Source of the DNA: Craterostigma plantagineum
Taxonomy: Eukaryota; Streptophyta; Magnoliopsida; Lamiales; Linderniaceae
Length of the DNA stretch: 64,000 nt
NCBI GenBank assembly: GCA_027422505.1
Contig: JAPQWV010001054.1
Span: 1-64,000, forward strand
Direction: 5' to 3'
The notes below the pieces were generated by a model. It saw only the letters and a program-made list of their open reading frames with translations, was not told where the DNA came from and searched no databases. Positions 24,483 through 35,623 of this stretch are shown here, in pieces (position 1 is the stretch's first letter; every line of letters begins with the position of its first letter). The position numbers and the translations under genes are program-made.

Positions 24483-25373
24483 ATGCTGGTCAAGTCGACA
24501 TGGACCAAAGATCACATCGCCGACCTGGACGAAGCCTTCCGAACCATCCGAACGTGTAGTATGAAGCTGAACCCCGAGAAGTGCACCTTTGGAGTGCAGT
24601 CGGGGAAGTTTTTGGGGTACATGGTGACGAAAAGGAGAATAGAGGTCAACCCCAACAAAGTGAAAGCCATACTGGAAATGCAGCCACCCCGGAACATCAA
24701 GGAGGTCCAATGCTTAACAGGTAGGCTGGCGGCACTGAGCAGATTCATCGCCAAGTCCACAGATAGAAGCCTACCTTTCTTCAGAATACTCCGGAAGGGA
24801 TGTCAATTCGAGTGGACGGAAGAATGCCTGTCGGCATTCGAAAGGCTAAGGGATTACTTGCATAATATGCCGCTATTGACTAAACCGTTACCTGGAGATG
24901 AGCTAATCTTATACTTTTCCACAGGGGAGCGTGCCGTGAGTTCAGTTCTCCTGAAAGAGGAAGGCGACACTCAAAGGCCGGTGTACTTCGTGAGTAAGAC
25001 GATGAACGGAGCCGAAAGCAGATACTCCCAAATCGAGAAGGCGGCCTTGGTAGTGATGGTGTCGGTCCGGAGGTTACGCCCCTATTTCTTATCTCACAAA
25101 GTACGGGTACACACCAATTTACCTTTGAAACAGACTTTGAGTAGGCCCGACCTTTCCGGAAGGATGGTAAAGTGGGCAGTTGAACTAGGTGAATATGATG
25201 TTGAGTTCGAGAGGCGACCTGCCATTAAGGGACAAGCCCTGTTGGATTTCCTACTAGAATCTATCCGAGGAGATGCGTCACCGACCTGGAAGGCTTACGT
25301 CGATGGCTCGTCAACATCGACAGGTGCAGGGGCAGGAGTCTTGATTATCACGCCAGAGGGGGATGAACTATAG
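24483..25373 (+). pseudogene. Tat RT thumb/connection, RNase H and start of second RNase-H-like domain
   Basis: The frame starts just after the active-site indel. It contains KCTFGVQSGKFLGYMV, then FERLRDYLHNMPLLTKP, then RNase H with RPVYFVSKTMNGAESRYSQ and KVRVHTNLPLKQTLSRPDL. WKAYVDGSSTSTGAGAGV opens the additional RNase-H-like domain typical of Tat elements. It ends at a TAG after GDEL; the next frame resumes inside that domain, with the EAEYEA-type block apparently deleted. Confidence 0.87.
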
Positions 25374-25386
25374 TTCGCCGTAACCT

Positions 25387-26890
25387 TTGACTACAGGGGT
25401 GATCATATACTCGGACTCCCAGCTAGTAGCCCAGCAGGTCCAAGGGAACTACGAAGCTAAGAATGAAAAGATGGTGAGGTATGCCGAACGAGTGGGAAGG
25501 CTGAAAGCCTCCTTCGACAGTTTCGAGATACAGCAGATCCCCCGAGAAGAGAATAGTAGAGCGGATTCTCTGGCGAAGCTGGCTAGCGCTGCAGTCCGCG
25601 AGGGGACCAGGAAGGTTACGATGCTGACGGCTAGCAGGGAAGATCGTACGGAGCAGGTGGGATGTATAGGAGAGGAAGAAGACTGGAGAGCTCCTATCCT
25701 GGAGGCCTTGCGCGACCCTGAACATAGGGATGCAGGAAATTTCCGACGAAGGTTTTGCCTCATTGGAGGGGAGTTATACAAGAGGGCTTTCGTTCACCCC
25801 TACGCCCGGTGTTTGTCCAGAAAAGAGGGGAGATTGGTATTGGAAGAAGTGCATGAGGGATGTGCCAGAGATCACGCTGGGTACAAGGCGGTTGCTCGGA
25901 GAGTGATCAGAGCAGGATACTATTGGCTGACCTTGTTGAGAGATGCTAAGGAACTGGTTAGATGGTGCGAAAGCTGCCAAAAACATGGTCCAAAGATCCA
26001 CGTGGCAGCGGAGGAGCTGGGAGCTATGCATTCCCCATGCCCATTTGATAAGTGGGGAATAGACATAGTGGGACCTATGCCCGTCGCCAAGGCCCAGAAA
26101 AAGTTCATTATAGTAGCTGTTGATTATTTCAGCAAATGGGTTGAGGCTAAGGCAGTATCAAAAATCGACGAAACTAACGTAATAGATTTCTTGTGGCATC
26201 ACATCTGTTGCAGGTTCGGAGTTCCCCGGATCCTCATCTCTGACAATTGGCAAGCAATTTTGCGGGGCCAAGGTCCGTGAGTTCTGCACGGGGATGAAGA
26301 TACAACAGAGATTCGTCTCCGTGGGACATCCCCAAGCCAACGGGCAAGTGGAGGTCACCAATCGCACTATCCTTCGCGGGATAAAGGCCAGATTGGAGCA
26401 GGAGGGTGGCAGATGGTTGGAGTCTCTGGACCCCGTACTATGGGCGTATCGCGTCACTCCGCGAGAAGCCACGGGGGAAACGCCTTTCCAGTTAGTATAT
26501 TGGATCGGCCGCCCTGATACCTGTTGAGATAGGGATGGAGACGCATAGAGTCATCCACTAGGAGAAGAGCAGAACGCCCGACCCAGAAGAGAGGATCTGG
26601 ACCTGATAGGGGAAACCGGGGAGATGGCCTTGATAAGAATGGAAAGGTACAAAAGTCGAGTAAAAGCAGCTTATGATCACAGGGTAAAGCCCCGACGATT
26701 CCAGGTGGGAGATCTGGTCTTGAGAAGAGCAGATGTACTCAAACCACTGAGGGAAATAGACTCGACATGGGAGGGTCCCTACAAAGTGGCCCGCGTTTTG
26801 GGGGGTAGTGCATACGAGTTGGAGGACGAAGATGGGCGCGGAGTGCCGCGTCCCTGGAACATCTCGAAGCTTAAAAAGTACTATGCTTAG
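25387..26890 (+). pseudogene. Tat second RNase-H-like end and integrase
   Basis: 25,387-26,280 reads YSDSQLVAQQVQGNYEAKN, QIPREENSRADSLAKLASAA, the integrase zinc finger (HAGYKAVARR ... CESCQKHG) and core (FDKWGIDIVGPMP; second Asp region ISDN). A frameshift near 26,280 leads to GHPQANGQVEVTNRTI (26,294-26,527), which holds the catalytic Glu. After a stop, 26,624-26,890 encodes the C-terminal domain (FQVGDLVLRRADVLKP to NISKLKKYYA). No chromodomain is present, as expected for Tat. Confidence 0.88.
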
Positions 26891-27098
26891 TGAGGGTTGA
26901 AAAGATGTATATAAATCAAACAAGGAGGTGTACTCTTTTTCCTTCGCCGAGGTTTTATCCCAAGGGGGTTTTACTTGGCAAGGTATTAATGAGGCACCAT
27001 CATCTGAATGAAACTGTTTTTCGGAAACCTGTGTCCCAATGGTACCCCTCCCTCCAAAACTCAAGATCATGACTTCGGTTTTCAGGCTGCACTGGACT

Positions 27099-27453
27099 CC
27101 CAATAGGCCCAGACGTGGCCGCGCAGGTGCGCACTTAATAGCCCAGACGTGGCTGGCCCAGACGTGGTCGTGCAGATGCTCACTTATTAGCCCAGACGTG
27201 GCTGGCCCAGACGTGGGCGTGCAGATGCGCACTTATTAGCCCAGACGTGGCTGGCCCAGACGTGTGCGCGCATATGCGCACTTATTAGCCCAGAGGCAGC
27301 TGGCCCAGACGTGGGTGCCCATATGCGCACTTATTAGCCCAGACGCGGCTGGCCCAGACGTGGCCGCGCAGATGCACACTTATTAGCCCAGACGGGGCTG
27401 GCTCAGACGTGGCCGCGCAAAAGCGCACTTATAAGCCCAGATGTGGCTGTCCA
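27099..27453. repeat. Tandem array, about seven copies of a ~49-bp unit, in the Tat 3' region
   Basis: The unit runs GCCCAGACGTGGCTG then GCCCAGACGTGG and a variable CGCGCAGATGCGCACTTATTA tail. Each unit has an internal duplication of GCCCAGACGTGG and a palindromic ATGCGCA or TGCGCA core. Copies differ by a few bases. It lies about 210 bp after the integrase stop. Tat elements are known for hypervariable 3' regions that generate satellites. Confidence 0.9.
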
Positions 27454-28587
27454 GGTGGTTCCCGTATAGAGGTATCCAGCTTTCAGGTCACCTTGGACAG
27501 CCGCTCAATGGGCCCGAATGGGGCTACAACTGGCAAACCTCGTGGTCCCCGTATCAGCCAACGCTGACCTCGCACAAGGGGGAGAGGTCCACTGATATCC
27601 AACAGACCTGGTGAAAACAAAAACGGGCAACAAACCCGATGCATCACCGAGTTCCCAGGTACACCTTTCTGTCAGTTAACAATTTTTTGAAGAGGAGTTC
27701 CGATACAAGCACAGTCAGATGGCATAACAATTGGGGAAAGTGAGGCTGGTGAGTCAAGAGAAACGCTCTTAGTGTACTTTGAATGTGCTGACGGACCTCA
27801 GCACTATTCGAAGTAAGGGGAGTGGAGAGTGGTAGTCAGGCCCAATTGCAGACAACGAAAGAGGCCCAGAATATTTAAGTTCGTGTGCGATTAAGTTGGA
27901 AGGCAGATAGAAAAAAGGAAAACATGCCACAACATTACGCATATTGAACAATGAAGAAAAAAAGGACCACTGGGAAAGCATCACAGAAGCCCTCAAAGAA
28001 GCAACATGCAGGGCCCGAGAAAAAGAAACAGCAGCAAGTGTCCAAAACAGGAAAATAACAAAAGTGGTCCGCAAAAGTAAAAACAGCATAGCTCCTGCTG
28101 CTCTAACTCGGAGAGTTGAACCAGGAGGACCTCAGGTGAGACCTCCAACAGGGTAGGGGAGCAACGAGGCACCTGGGTAGACCAGAAGTCGGGATTAGGA
28201 ACCGCCTCTGGATCCCCCTTGAAAGCTGGGGGGCGGCCATAGCTTCCATTGCTGCATCCAAGGTAGAGGCCGGTTCGCGCCCAGCAACAAAGCCCCCCAG
28301 GAAGTAATGCTGCATGAAGGGTGTGAAGTCCACCAGAGAAAGGGTATCATGCAGGCAGCCCTCATGCCAATTCTGCCTCAGCTGAGCCAGGAACTTCCTG
28401 CCAAGAGGGGAACCCAGGAGATGTTTCTGGCAAAGCTGGACTCTCTCCAGCTTTCTCGCGGAATGACTATCCTCAACCTTAGTGGCGTTAGCCTGTTACA
28501 GCTCAGCCTTCAAGGTCTTCTCCCTTTCGGCCAGCAGCTCCTTAGCGTTCAGTTCGATCTGGGCTTGCTGCCCATCTATGAGCTGGT
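27454..28587. other. Tat 3' noncoding region after the tandem array
   Basis: No sense coding is visible. Short antisense frames in 28,587-27,770 may be the last part of the antisense gene, but I cannot join them with confidence. Confidence 0.4.
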
Positions 28588-30389
28588 TCAGACGAGTCGT
28601 GAGCTCAGTCTCTCATTAGCAGCAAGAGCAGCCGCATTCTCCACCTCTAGCTGACGAGACCTCTCCAAAGCTAAGTCCCTCACACGATTCTCGCGCTCAT
28701 TATTTTCTTTCTCAAGCTCTTGCTCTAACTGTGCGACCTTTGAATCCCGCTCCTTGATCGTTTCAAGCATGTGGCTCTCAGGGGATGCAGGACCACCGGA
28801 CTCCAGACCCGATGGGAGGTCGCGGATAAGAGAGTGGGCAACAGAAAGGAAAGCTGATAATACCAAGCACGAATCAACAAAGGTAACCAGCACGAGGAGG
28901 TCAAGGGTGAGAATTACCTTAGCCCAACGATGGGCAGCGACCTCGGCAGCAGAGGCGTCAGACTGGCGATGGAGCGCTTTTTTGCTGTTCGAGTGGCACA
29001 ATGGCTTGGATGAACTTCATCTTCTCCTCATGGCTTAACGAGTCGTAGCTATCAGGCATGTCCAACACCATCTTCCCGTCAGCCTGCTGATCGATACCCC
29101 ACTCAAGACCTTGATGGACAAAAGGAGTGAACTCAGAGGTGTCAGGCGAATGAGGGGTTGTCTCCACACGTGGCCTTTTCCCCTTCTCCACAACAGTCTT
29201 CTTTTTCTTCAGGGAAGGCGCAGGCGAGGTATCCTTTTTACCAGTGTCGCCTTAGAGTCCGATATCACCACGTCTGGATCTCGTATGTCCGCTCTAGGAG
29301 GAGTAGGACGGGGAGATGAGGACCTGATAGGAGGTTCGACGGCGGTGGTAGAGTCTTCTTGCTTGACAAGAAGAGCCCAGAATGCATCTCTCCAAGAAAA
29401 CGACATACCTACAAAAAATACATTAAGTCAGGAGGTAAACTTAAAAAAGAGGTCAGGAAGCAGGGGGGAAATCTGCTTACCCTCAGGATTGAAAGGTAGA
29501 GGCCGCGAGGAGAGGCTGGAGTGGTGAAGTAGGCCGGGATAGGTCACCAACTCAACCATGTTGAACATCTTTTCAGAAGCCCGGAAATTCAGAAGGTTGA
29601 TAGCTGCTTCGTTCTCTTCAGAACATTGGACCCCTGGAAGTCGTGGGGGTATCTGATGGACCCAATGGTGATGGGAAAAGCCCAATCACTTCCTGTAGGG
29701 GCTACGAAGAAGTAAAAGGGGTGCCATTCCTTGTCTTTGTGGGAGCCCTTGCCGAGGAAATGTATGAGGCCGCGCGGATTCGCGCACAGATAGAAAAAGG
29801 GTGGAGTCGACTTAAGTTGAAACTGAGAGAGAATAAGCTCCACAGAGGGTCTCCCACCTGCAACAGTGACCAGGACATAGAAAGCTACCAGCTGACGAAT
29901 AGAGGAAGGAATGAATTGATTCAGAGGTACTCGATAAGCCTGCGATACTGCAGCTAAAAAGGGGTGAACTAGAAAGCGTAGACCAACCCTCACTTGGCTC
30001 TCCCAGAAAGCAAGGGCTGGAGAAGGCGGAAAGTTGGCACGCTGATTAGGGTTCGGAATGGAAGTGTGAAAGCCAGAACTGTGAAAACCTTCGGGGACTA
30101 ATTTCTCCAAGCGTCGATAGGTCGATATGGAGGTGCCAAACATCTTCCAATCATCCACCCCTGCACTGGTCAAGCCGGCGCCTTGCGAGCGGGTTCGACG
30201 AGACGAAGACGAGCCAGAGACTGGCCGCGCCGGTGGTGGCACGGCAGAAGATATGTCTGCCGGGGGATGAGAGGAAGAAGTTTGGGAAAAATCAGGGAGC
30301 ACTGTGTTTTGAGATGAGGCCTTGCGCTTCGACCCCCTTTTGGCGGCACCCGGCACCGCGGAGGACGCGGAGAGGCCCGGTGGCGACAA
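28588..30389 (-). CDS. Tat antisense ORF (Transposase_28-like, gypsy-type), with a coiled-coil C-terminus
   Basis: Opposite in strand to pol. 30,389-29,589 encodes a Ser/Pro-rich N-terminus with KRGSKRKASS, then the conserved block FWESQVRVGLRFLVHPFL and IRQLVAFYVLVTVAGGRP, which resembles the plant putative gypsy-type transposon domain (Pfam Transposase_28, by memory). 29,406-29,209 and 29,191-28,958 encode linkers. 29,001-28,588 encodes a coiled coil (KERDSKVAQLEQELEKEN). Breaks between pieces look like introns (for example near 28,910) or indels. Antisense ORFs in this position are known from Grande and Retand elements; their role is unknown. Confidence 0.7.
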
Positions 30390-30723
30390 GCGCGCGTTCT
30401 CAGTGTCGGTACTATCAGGCTGTCTTCGGCATGCAAAAGGGGGAAATAGGGAAAACTAAGGGCAAATCGACGAAGATACGAGAAACAAGGAGAGAGGGAA
30501 ATGAGACGATACCTGAAGAAGTCGTAGATGGAGGGGGAGTTGGGCCGCTGCGCAATTTCTGGGCACTATGCGATTGAGGATGAAATGACGGTGGAAACCC
30601 TAAAATGAGGATTGGAGCTTTCTTTTTTGATAAGTATGGAAAGTGATTTCGAAAAGGGGGGAAAAAGTGAAGGAAACTGCCTCGAAAAATTCAAAAAGAA
30701 GAAGAGACAGGGCTAAACACGTG

Positions 30724-31430
30724 TCACCCTGAGGAGGAATGCTCCCTTAAATGTACTCGGAATTGTAATACTTGGTATATTACAATTCAGAGTAGGGGGA
30801 CTGGATGATAGGGGTAACTTTTGGCTCAGTATTCCTCCTAACCTGACTACCTGAAGATAGTGACTTTTCGGACATATGGCCAGGTAGGTAGGACATCTGG
30901 GGACCTGTGACCGTGTACGGAAAAGTAGATGGACTCTGACGTGGAAATAGTCTGGGCGGGAAATATTAGTTAAACCCGACCAAGGAACACGTGGATTGCT
31001 GTGAGTGGTCGACATTGTGAACAGAGAGGAGGTGCGCCAGTCTGACGATAGTACACTTGCAGGCACTGTCTCTCCTAGGTAGTAGACGTCGCTATCACGT
31101 GGTCCCAAAGGACTGCCAGCAGGGACGACAAAGGGAATTAGAAAATTTCCTGTATTCATCTTCTTCATTCTCTTTTCCGCCATGAACATACTGTAACGAG
31201 CGAGGTGAGCTTGAGTGTGTATTTCTCGACTGTGACTAGTGAACACTATTTCTAGCGGCCCGTGGACGTAGGACACCTGTCCGAACCACGTAAAATCTGC
31301 GTCTCTTTAATTTCCTTTCTTTCTCAGCACTAAAATACAGATTCTAAAAGACACCCAAAACACAAGGCCTAGTCCGTTTCACCCATCACCATTTTTTTCG
31401 GACCAAATACTGTTGATCGGGGTCGTACCC
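30724..31430 (+). mobile_element. Tat 3' LTR (copy 1)
   Basis: It begins TGTCACCCTGAGG after a purine-rich stretch (AAGAAGAAGAGACAGGG) that could be the polypurine tract. From 30,810 to 31,292 it is alignable with 32,206-32,745: shared blocks include CTGACTACCTGAAGATAGTG, GGCGGGAAATATTAG, CACGTGG, TTTTCCGCCAT, AACATACTGTAACGA and GGACGTAGGACACCTGTC. The 3' end is not defined; it is placed where minus-strand Tat coding begins. Confidence 0.75.
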
Positions 31431-32205
31431 GCATCAAGTTTCACATCCTTCAGGACCTCCAGGACAGAGGTCCTCCAATCGTTATCTCTTTCCATGCTTC
31501 TTATAACTCCTCTGTCTCTTGTGTTTCACGGTGGGATGGATGGTATCATCCCCTTGGGTGGTCAAATTCGAGCTCGCCATTCTAGCAAGTAATCAACTTT
31601 ATGGCTTTCTTCTCTTGGGACCTGCACAACTTCACAACAATCAAAATTTGTTGTTAGTTCCTCTATCTTTTCACATATCCCATCATCTTCTCGTCCTTCA
31701 TTTCACAATTCCCATTCGCTTGTTGTGCCATCTGTTTGTGAACCTAACAACAAACGACATCTCGCATCCCCATTTCCTCTGTGATCCTCAAGCAACGAAT
31801 TATTGGCTTCGTACTTGGACTTATTGTTGGAGGCCTTGGCTTTGAAGGTAATGACGAAACAGATCTCCTATCTTCTCGGGCTAATGATTAGAACCTCTGC
31901 TCCAGATCTTTGAAAAGTCGCAGATTCGTCTACGTGCACCTCCCATCGCTGCTTCCGTGATCCTTTGGTAATTTCCAGCACAAAGTCGGAGAGGGCTTGA
32001 GATTTACGGCCATTTGTTGTTCGAACTCCACGTTGTATTCCCGTAGTTTGATAGCCATTTTACCATCCTCCTGATAGGTTCGGTGTAATTCGTGTACATA
32101 CTCCCTGGGATATAAAGTATGGCCATAGCTTCTGGGCAGATTCCACAACGACGAGCTTGGCTTTCTCGCTTTCGGTGTATTTGTTTTGGCTTCCAGCAAC
32201 AGCTT
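31431..32205 (-). pseudogene. Minus-strand Tat pol fragment (RNase H region)
   Basis: On the minus strand 32,231-31,930 encodes pieces of RNase H (LREYNVEFEQQMAV, KDHGSSDGR) in two frames. 31,880-31,560 continues with a QVPREESHKVDYL-like block from the second RNase-H-like domain. It is a short broken scrap of another Tat element in opposite orientation to the element on its left. Confidence 0.6.
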
Positions 32206-32745
32206 TGATAGGGGTAACCTTCAGCCAGCATTCCTCCAAACCTGACTACCTGAAGATAGTGACTTAGCGGACATATTGACAGATGGGGTGGACCTCTGGG
32301 TATCTGTGACTATGTACGGAAAAAGTAGACAGATGCTGACGGGGAAATAGTCTAGGCGGGAAATATTAGACCAAGCCGACCAAGGGACACGTGGGTCACT
32401 GTGAGTGGTTGACATCGTGAGCAGGAAGGAGGCGCACCAGTCTGACATCCGTACGCTTGCAGGTGCTGTCTCTCCTATGTGGTACTAAACGTCACTACCA
32501 TGTGGTCCCGTAGGAGTGACAGCTGGGACGACAAAGAGAAAATGGGCATATGTGAATAAAAGAGGATCAGAGAGAAAAAGAGAGGTGAGCGTGAGTGTGT
32601 ATTTTACTGTGTTCATCTTCTTTATTCTCTCTTTTTTCCGCCATTAACATACTGTAACGAAGTGAGGTGAGCGTGAGTGTGTATTTCCCGACTGTGACTG
32701 GATCCTACTTCCGGCGGCCCATGGACGTAGGACACCTGTCTGAAC
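32206..32745 (+). mobile_element. Tat LTR fragment (copy 2)
   Basis: Related to the LTR at 30,724 from its GATAGGGGTAAC block to GAACCACGT, but lacking the first ~85 bp and the 3' end. It includes an extra partial duplication: GGTGAGCGTGAGTGTGTATTT occurs at about 32,584 and again at about 32,665. Its right edge at about 32,745 cuts into the chromovirus pol. Confidence 0.75.
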
Positions 32746-33361
32746 CACGTCGGTAACGAATTCTCGTTTCGTCCTCCCGTTCCCATGTGGCTTCTTCCGT
32801 GGACTGGTTTCGCCACAGTACTTTCACTAAAGGAATATCTTTGTTCCTTAGTCTTTTAGTCTCGTACATCAGTATTTCCACCGGAGTCTCTTCGTAACTC
32901 AGATCCGGCTTCAATTGCTGATGTAGGGACTCATTTCCTAGCACATGATTCGGGTCGGCTATGTATTTCCGCAGTGACGAGACGTGGAACACGTCATGCA
33001 CTTGCGCTAATGACGCAGGCAGCTCCAATTGGTATGCTACCTCGCCTACTCTTTTCAGTATCCTAAACGGTCCTATATACCTAGGACTCAGCTTTCCTTT
33101 CTTTCCAAACCTTTTCACGCCCTTCATTGGCGATACTTTCACAAACACCATATCGCCTTCGTCAAATTCCAGTGGTCGACGTCTTCTATCTGCGTAGCTT
33201 TTCTGTCGACTCTGTGCCGTTCGCATTCTTTCTCGTATCATAGAAATGGCTTCCGTCATTTCTCGTACTATATCGGGGCCTAGCATCGCCCGTTCTCCGA
33301 CCTCGTCCCAGTGTACCGGGGACCTGCACCTACGCCCGTATAGCGCTTCGTACGGTGCCAT
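32746..33361 (-). pseudogene. Chromovirus integrase C-terminus and chromodomain
   Basis: It starts with [20 protein letters not shown], followed by the GPY-type region ([20 protein letters not shown] and [12 protein letters not shown]). It then has a chromodomain-like end, [19 protein letters not shown]. Chromodomains on plant Gypsy integrases are thought to guide insertion to marked chromatin. The last codons of the open frame run into the adjoining LTR fragment. Confidence 0.87.
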
Positions 33362-34127
33362 CCGATGGTGACGTGGTAGCTGTTGTTGTACGAGAACTCG
33401 ATTAGTGGGAGGTACCTACTCCAATTTCCTTTGAAATCGAGTATGCATGCTCGGAGCATATCCGCCAGCGTCTGAATAGTTCGCTCGGATTGACCGTCCG
33501 TCTGCGGATGGTAGGCGGTACTAAAAGATAGCTTCGTTCCCGTCGCCTTTTGCAAGCTCGTCCAGAATTTCGATAGAAATCTGGAGTCGCGATCCGAGAC
33601 TATTGACGATGGAACGCCGTGCAGTCGCACTATCTCTTGGATGTAGAGCTCCGCATATCGTTCCATGGAGAACGCCGTACTAATTGGTAGGAAATGGGCA
33701 GACTTGGTTAGTCGATCTACGATTACCCAAATCGCGTCGTGCCCTTTCGTATTCCTCGGTAGCCCTACTACGAAATCCATGGTAATGTTATCCCATTTCA
33801 TTTCGGTATGGGTAACGGTTGTAGGGTTCCAGCCGGCCTTTGATGCTCGGCTTTTATCTGCTGGCACGTCAGGCACTGACTCACGAAAACCGCGATGTCC
33901 TTTTTCATGCCTGGCCACCAGTAGTTTTCCGTTAAGCCTCTATACATCTTCGTTGCTCCTGGGTGTACAGAGTACGCCGTGGCATGTGCTTCCACCATTA
34001 TCGTTCTTCTTAGTTCAGCATCGTCTGGCACGTACAATCGATTCTTGAAGTACATCCGTCCGTCTTCCCGTATTATAAGATCTTCAGTCGTTTGTCCCTG
34101 CTGTGCTTCCTTCGTCTTCATATACAT
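33280..34127 (-). pseudogene. Chromovirus integrase zinc finger and core
   Basis: 34,127-33,798 encodes [20 protein letters not shown] and [12 protein letters not shown], the zinc-binding domain. 33,918-33,280 encodes the core: [30 protein letters not shown] and [16 protein letters not shown], giving the D, D and E residues. A frame change separates the two near 33,830, and another near 33,360 leads to the C-terminal piece. Confidence 0.87.
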
Positions 34128-34181
34128 CTCGTCTGTTCCTTGCGCTGTCTTAATTTGCTCTAATAGCGTCGGCTGCAGAGT

Positions 34182-35623
34182 TCAGGCCGCTAGCTGTGCC
34201 TCAACTTCGCCTAACCGTACGACTTCTACTTCCAGCAGTTGCAGTTCTGCACTAACTGCTTTTCGGCTTAAGGCATCGGCTACTACGTTCGCCTTGACTA
34301 ATTCTAACCACCTCCTCTGCCTCATATTCAGCTCCTTTTGCGTAAAGAAGTACTTGAGGCTCTTGTGGTCCGTGTATATTTCACACCGCTCTCCATAGAG
34401 GTAATGCCTCCAGATCTTGAGAGCAAAGACCACTGCCGCCAGTTCTAGGTCGTGCGTCGGGTAATTTTCTCGTACTCTTTCAGTTGGCGGGAAGCGTATG
34501 CTACTACGTTCCCGTTCTGCATTAGTATGCACCCTAATCCGTTCTTCGACGCATCACTATACACCCTAAACCCTCCGGTTCCCGAAGGTATTGTGAGAAC
34601 TGGGGCTGTCGTAAGCCGTTCCTTCAGCTCTTGGAAACTCCGTTCACATTCCATGGTCCATTGAAATGGAGTATTCTTCCTGGTCAGCCTCGTCAGTGTC
34701 GACGCTATTTTCGAGAAGTCCTTTATAAACTTCCTATAGTATCTTGCCAGACCAAGGAAACTTCGTATTTCCGTTACGCTCCTCGGTCTGGGCCAATTGC
34801 TAATGGCTTCTATCTTCTTTGGGTCTACAGAAATCCCTTCTCCTGATACTATATGCCCCAAGAAGGCGACTTGGTCGAGCCAAAATTCGCACTTCTTGAA
34901 CTTGGCGTATAGTTGCTTGTCCCGTAGTATTCCTAGAACTGTTCTCAGGTGTTCTTCGTGCTCCTCCTTCGTCCGTGAGTAGATTAGGATGTCATCAATG
35001 AAGACGATGACAAACTTATCTAAGTGGGTTTGAACACCCGGTTCATTAAATCCATAAAAGCTGCAGGCGCATTAGTCAGCCCGAATGGCATCACCAGAAA
35101 CTCGTAGTGGCCATAACGGGTACTAAAGGCCGTCTTCGGGACATCTTCCTCCGGATCCTCAGTTGGTGATAGCCCGATCTTAAATCGATCTGGAGAAAGC
35201 TGTCGCGCCTTGTAGTTGATCGAATAGATCGTCTATCCTAGGGAGTGGATACTTGTTCTTGATCGTCAACTTATTCAGCTCCCTGTAGTCTATGCATAGT
35301 CGCATAGACCCATCTTTCTTCTTCACGAATAGCACCGGCGCTCCCCAGGGAGAGAAACTCGGCTGTATGAACTCCTTCTGCAGGAGTTCGTCCAGTTGGT
35401 CCTTTAACTCCTTCATCTCCGTCGGTGCTAGCCGATAGGGGGTCTTAGATACTGGCGCCGCTCCAGGTACCAGATCTATAGCGAACTCTATTTCTCGCTC
35501 GGGTGGTAGTCCCGGTAATTCCTCGGGGAATACGTCAGGGAACTCCTTAACTACCGGCACTTCCTCGATTTCGGAGAGGGATCCTCCTCCGACTTGATAG
35601 CGAATACCAGATAGGCTTCGCAC
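34182..35623 (-). pseudogene. Chromovirus reverse transcriptase and RNase H
   Basis: 35,623-35,180 encodes the RT N-terminus ([50 protein letters not shown]). The next stretch has a small deletion and frame changes; the FIDD active site is encoded at 35,002-34,991. 34,861-34,445 encodes the connection and RNase H start ([40 protein letters not shown]). 34,532-34,182 has [20 protein letters not shown] and [20 protein letters not shown]. Confidence 0.87.

Larger units (their letters stand above)
22952..31430 (+). mobile_element. Tat-lineage Ty3/Gypsy retrotransposon, 5' truncated, pol degenerate
   Basis: Order: end of gag and protease, RT, RNase H, second RNase-H-like region and integrase (to 26,890), a tandem repeat array (27,099-27,453), an antisense ORF (30,389-28,588) and a 3' LTR starting at 30,724. 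Integrase after RT/RNase H defines Gypsy. The long 3' region with a tandem array and an antisense ORF of the gypsy-type Transposase_28 kind is characteristic of the plant Tat group (Retand, Grande, RIRE2-like). The 5' LTR and most of gag are absent. The right end near 31,430 is approximate. Confidence 0.82.

Noticed and set aside
27099..27453. CRISPR-like repeat array
   Set aside because: Units are contiguous tandem copies without unique spacers, in a plant retrotransposon.
30713..31276. 187-codon minus-strand frame
   Set aside because: It lies wholly in the Tat LTR, has no domain, and is not kept in the second LTR copy.
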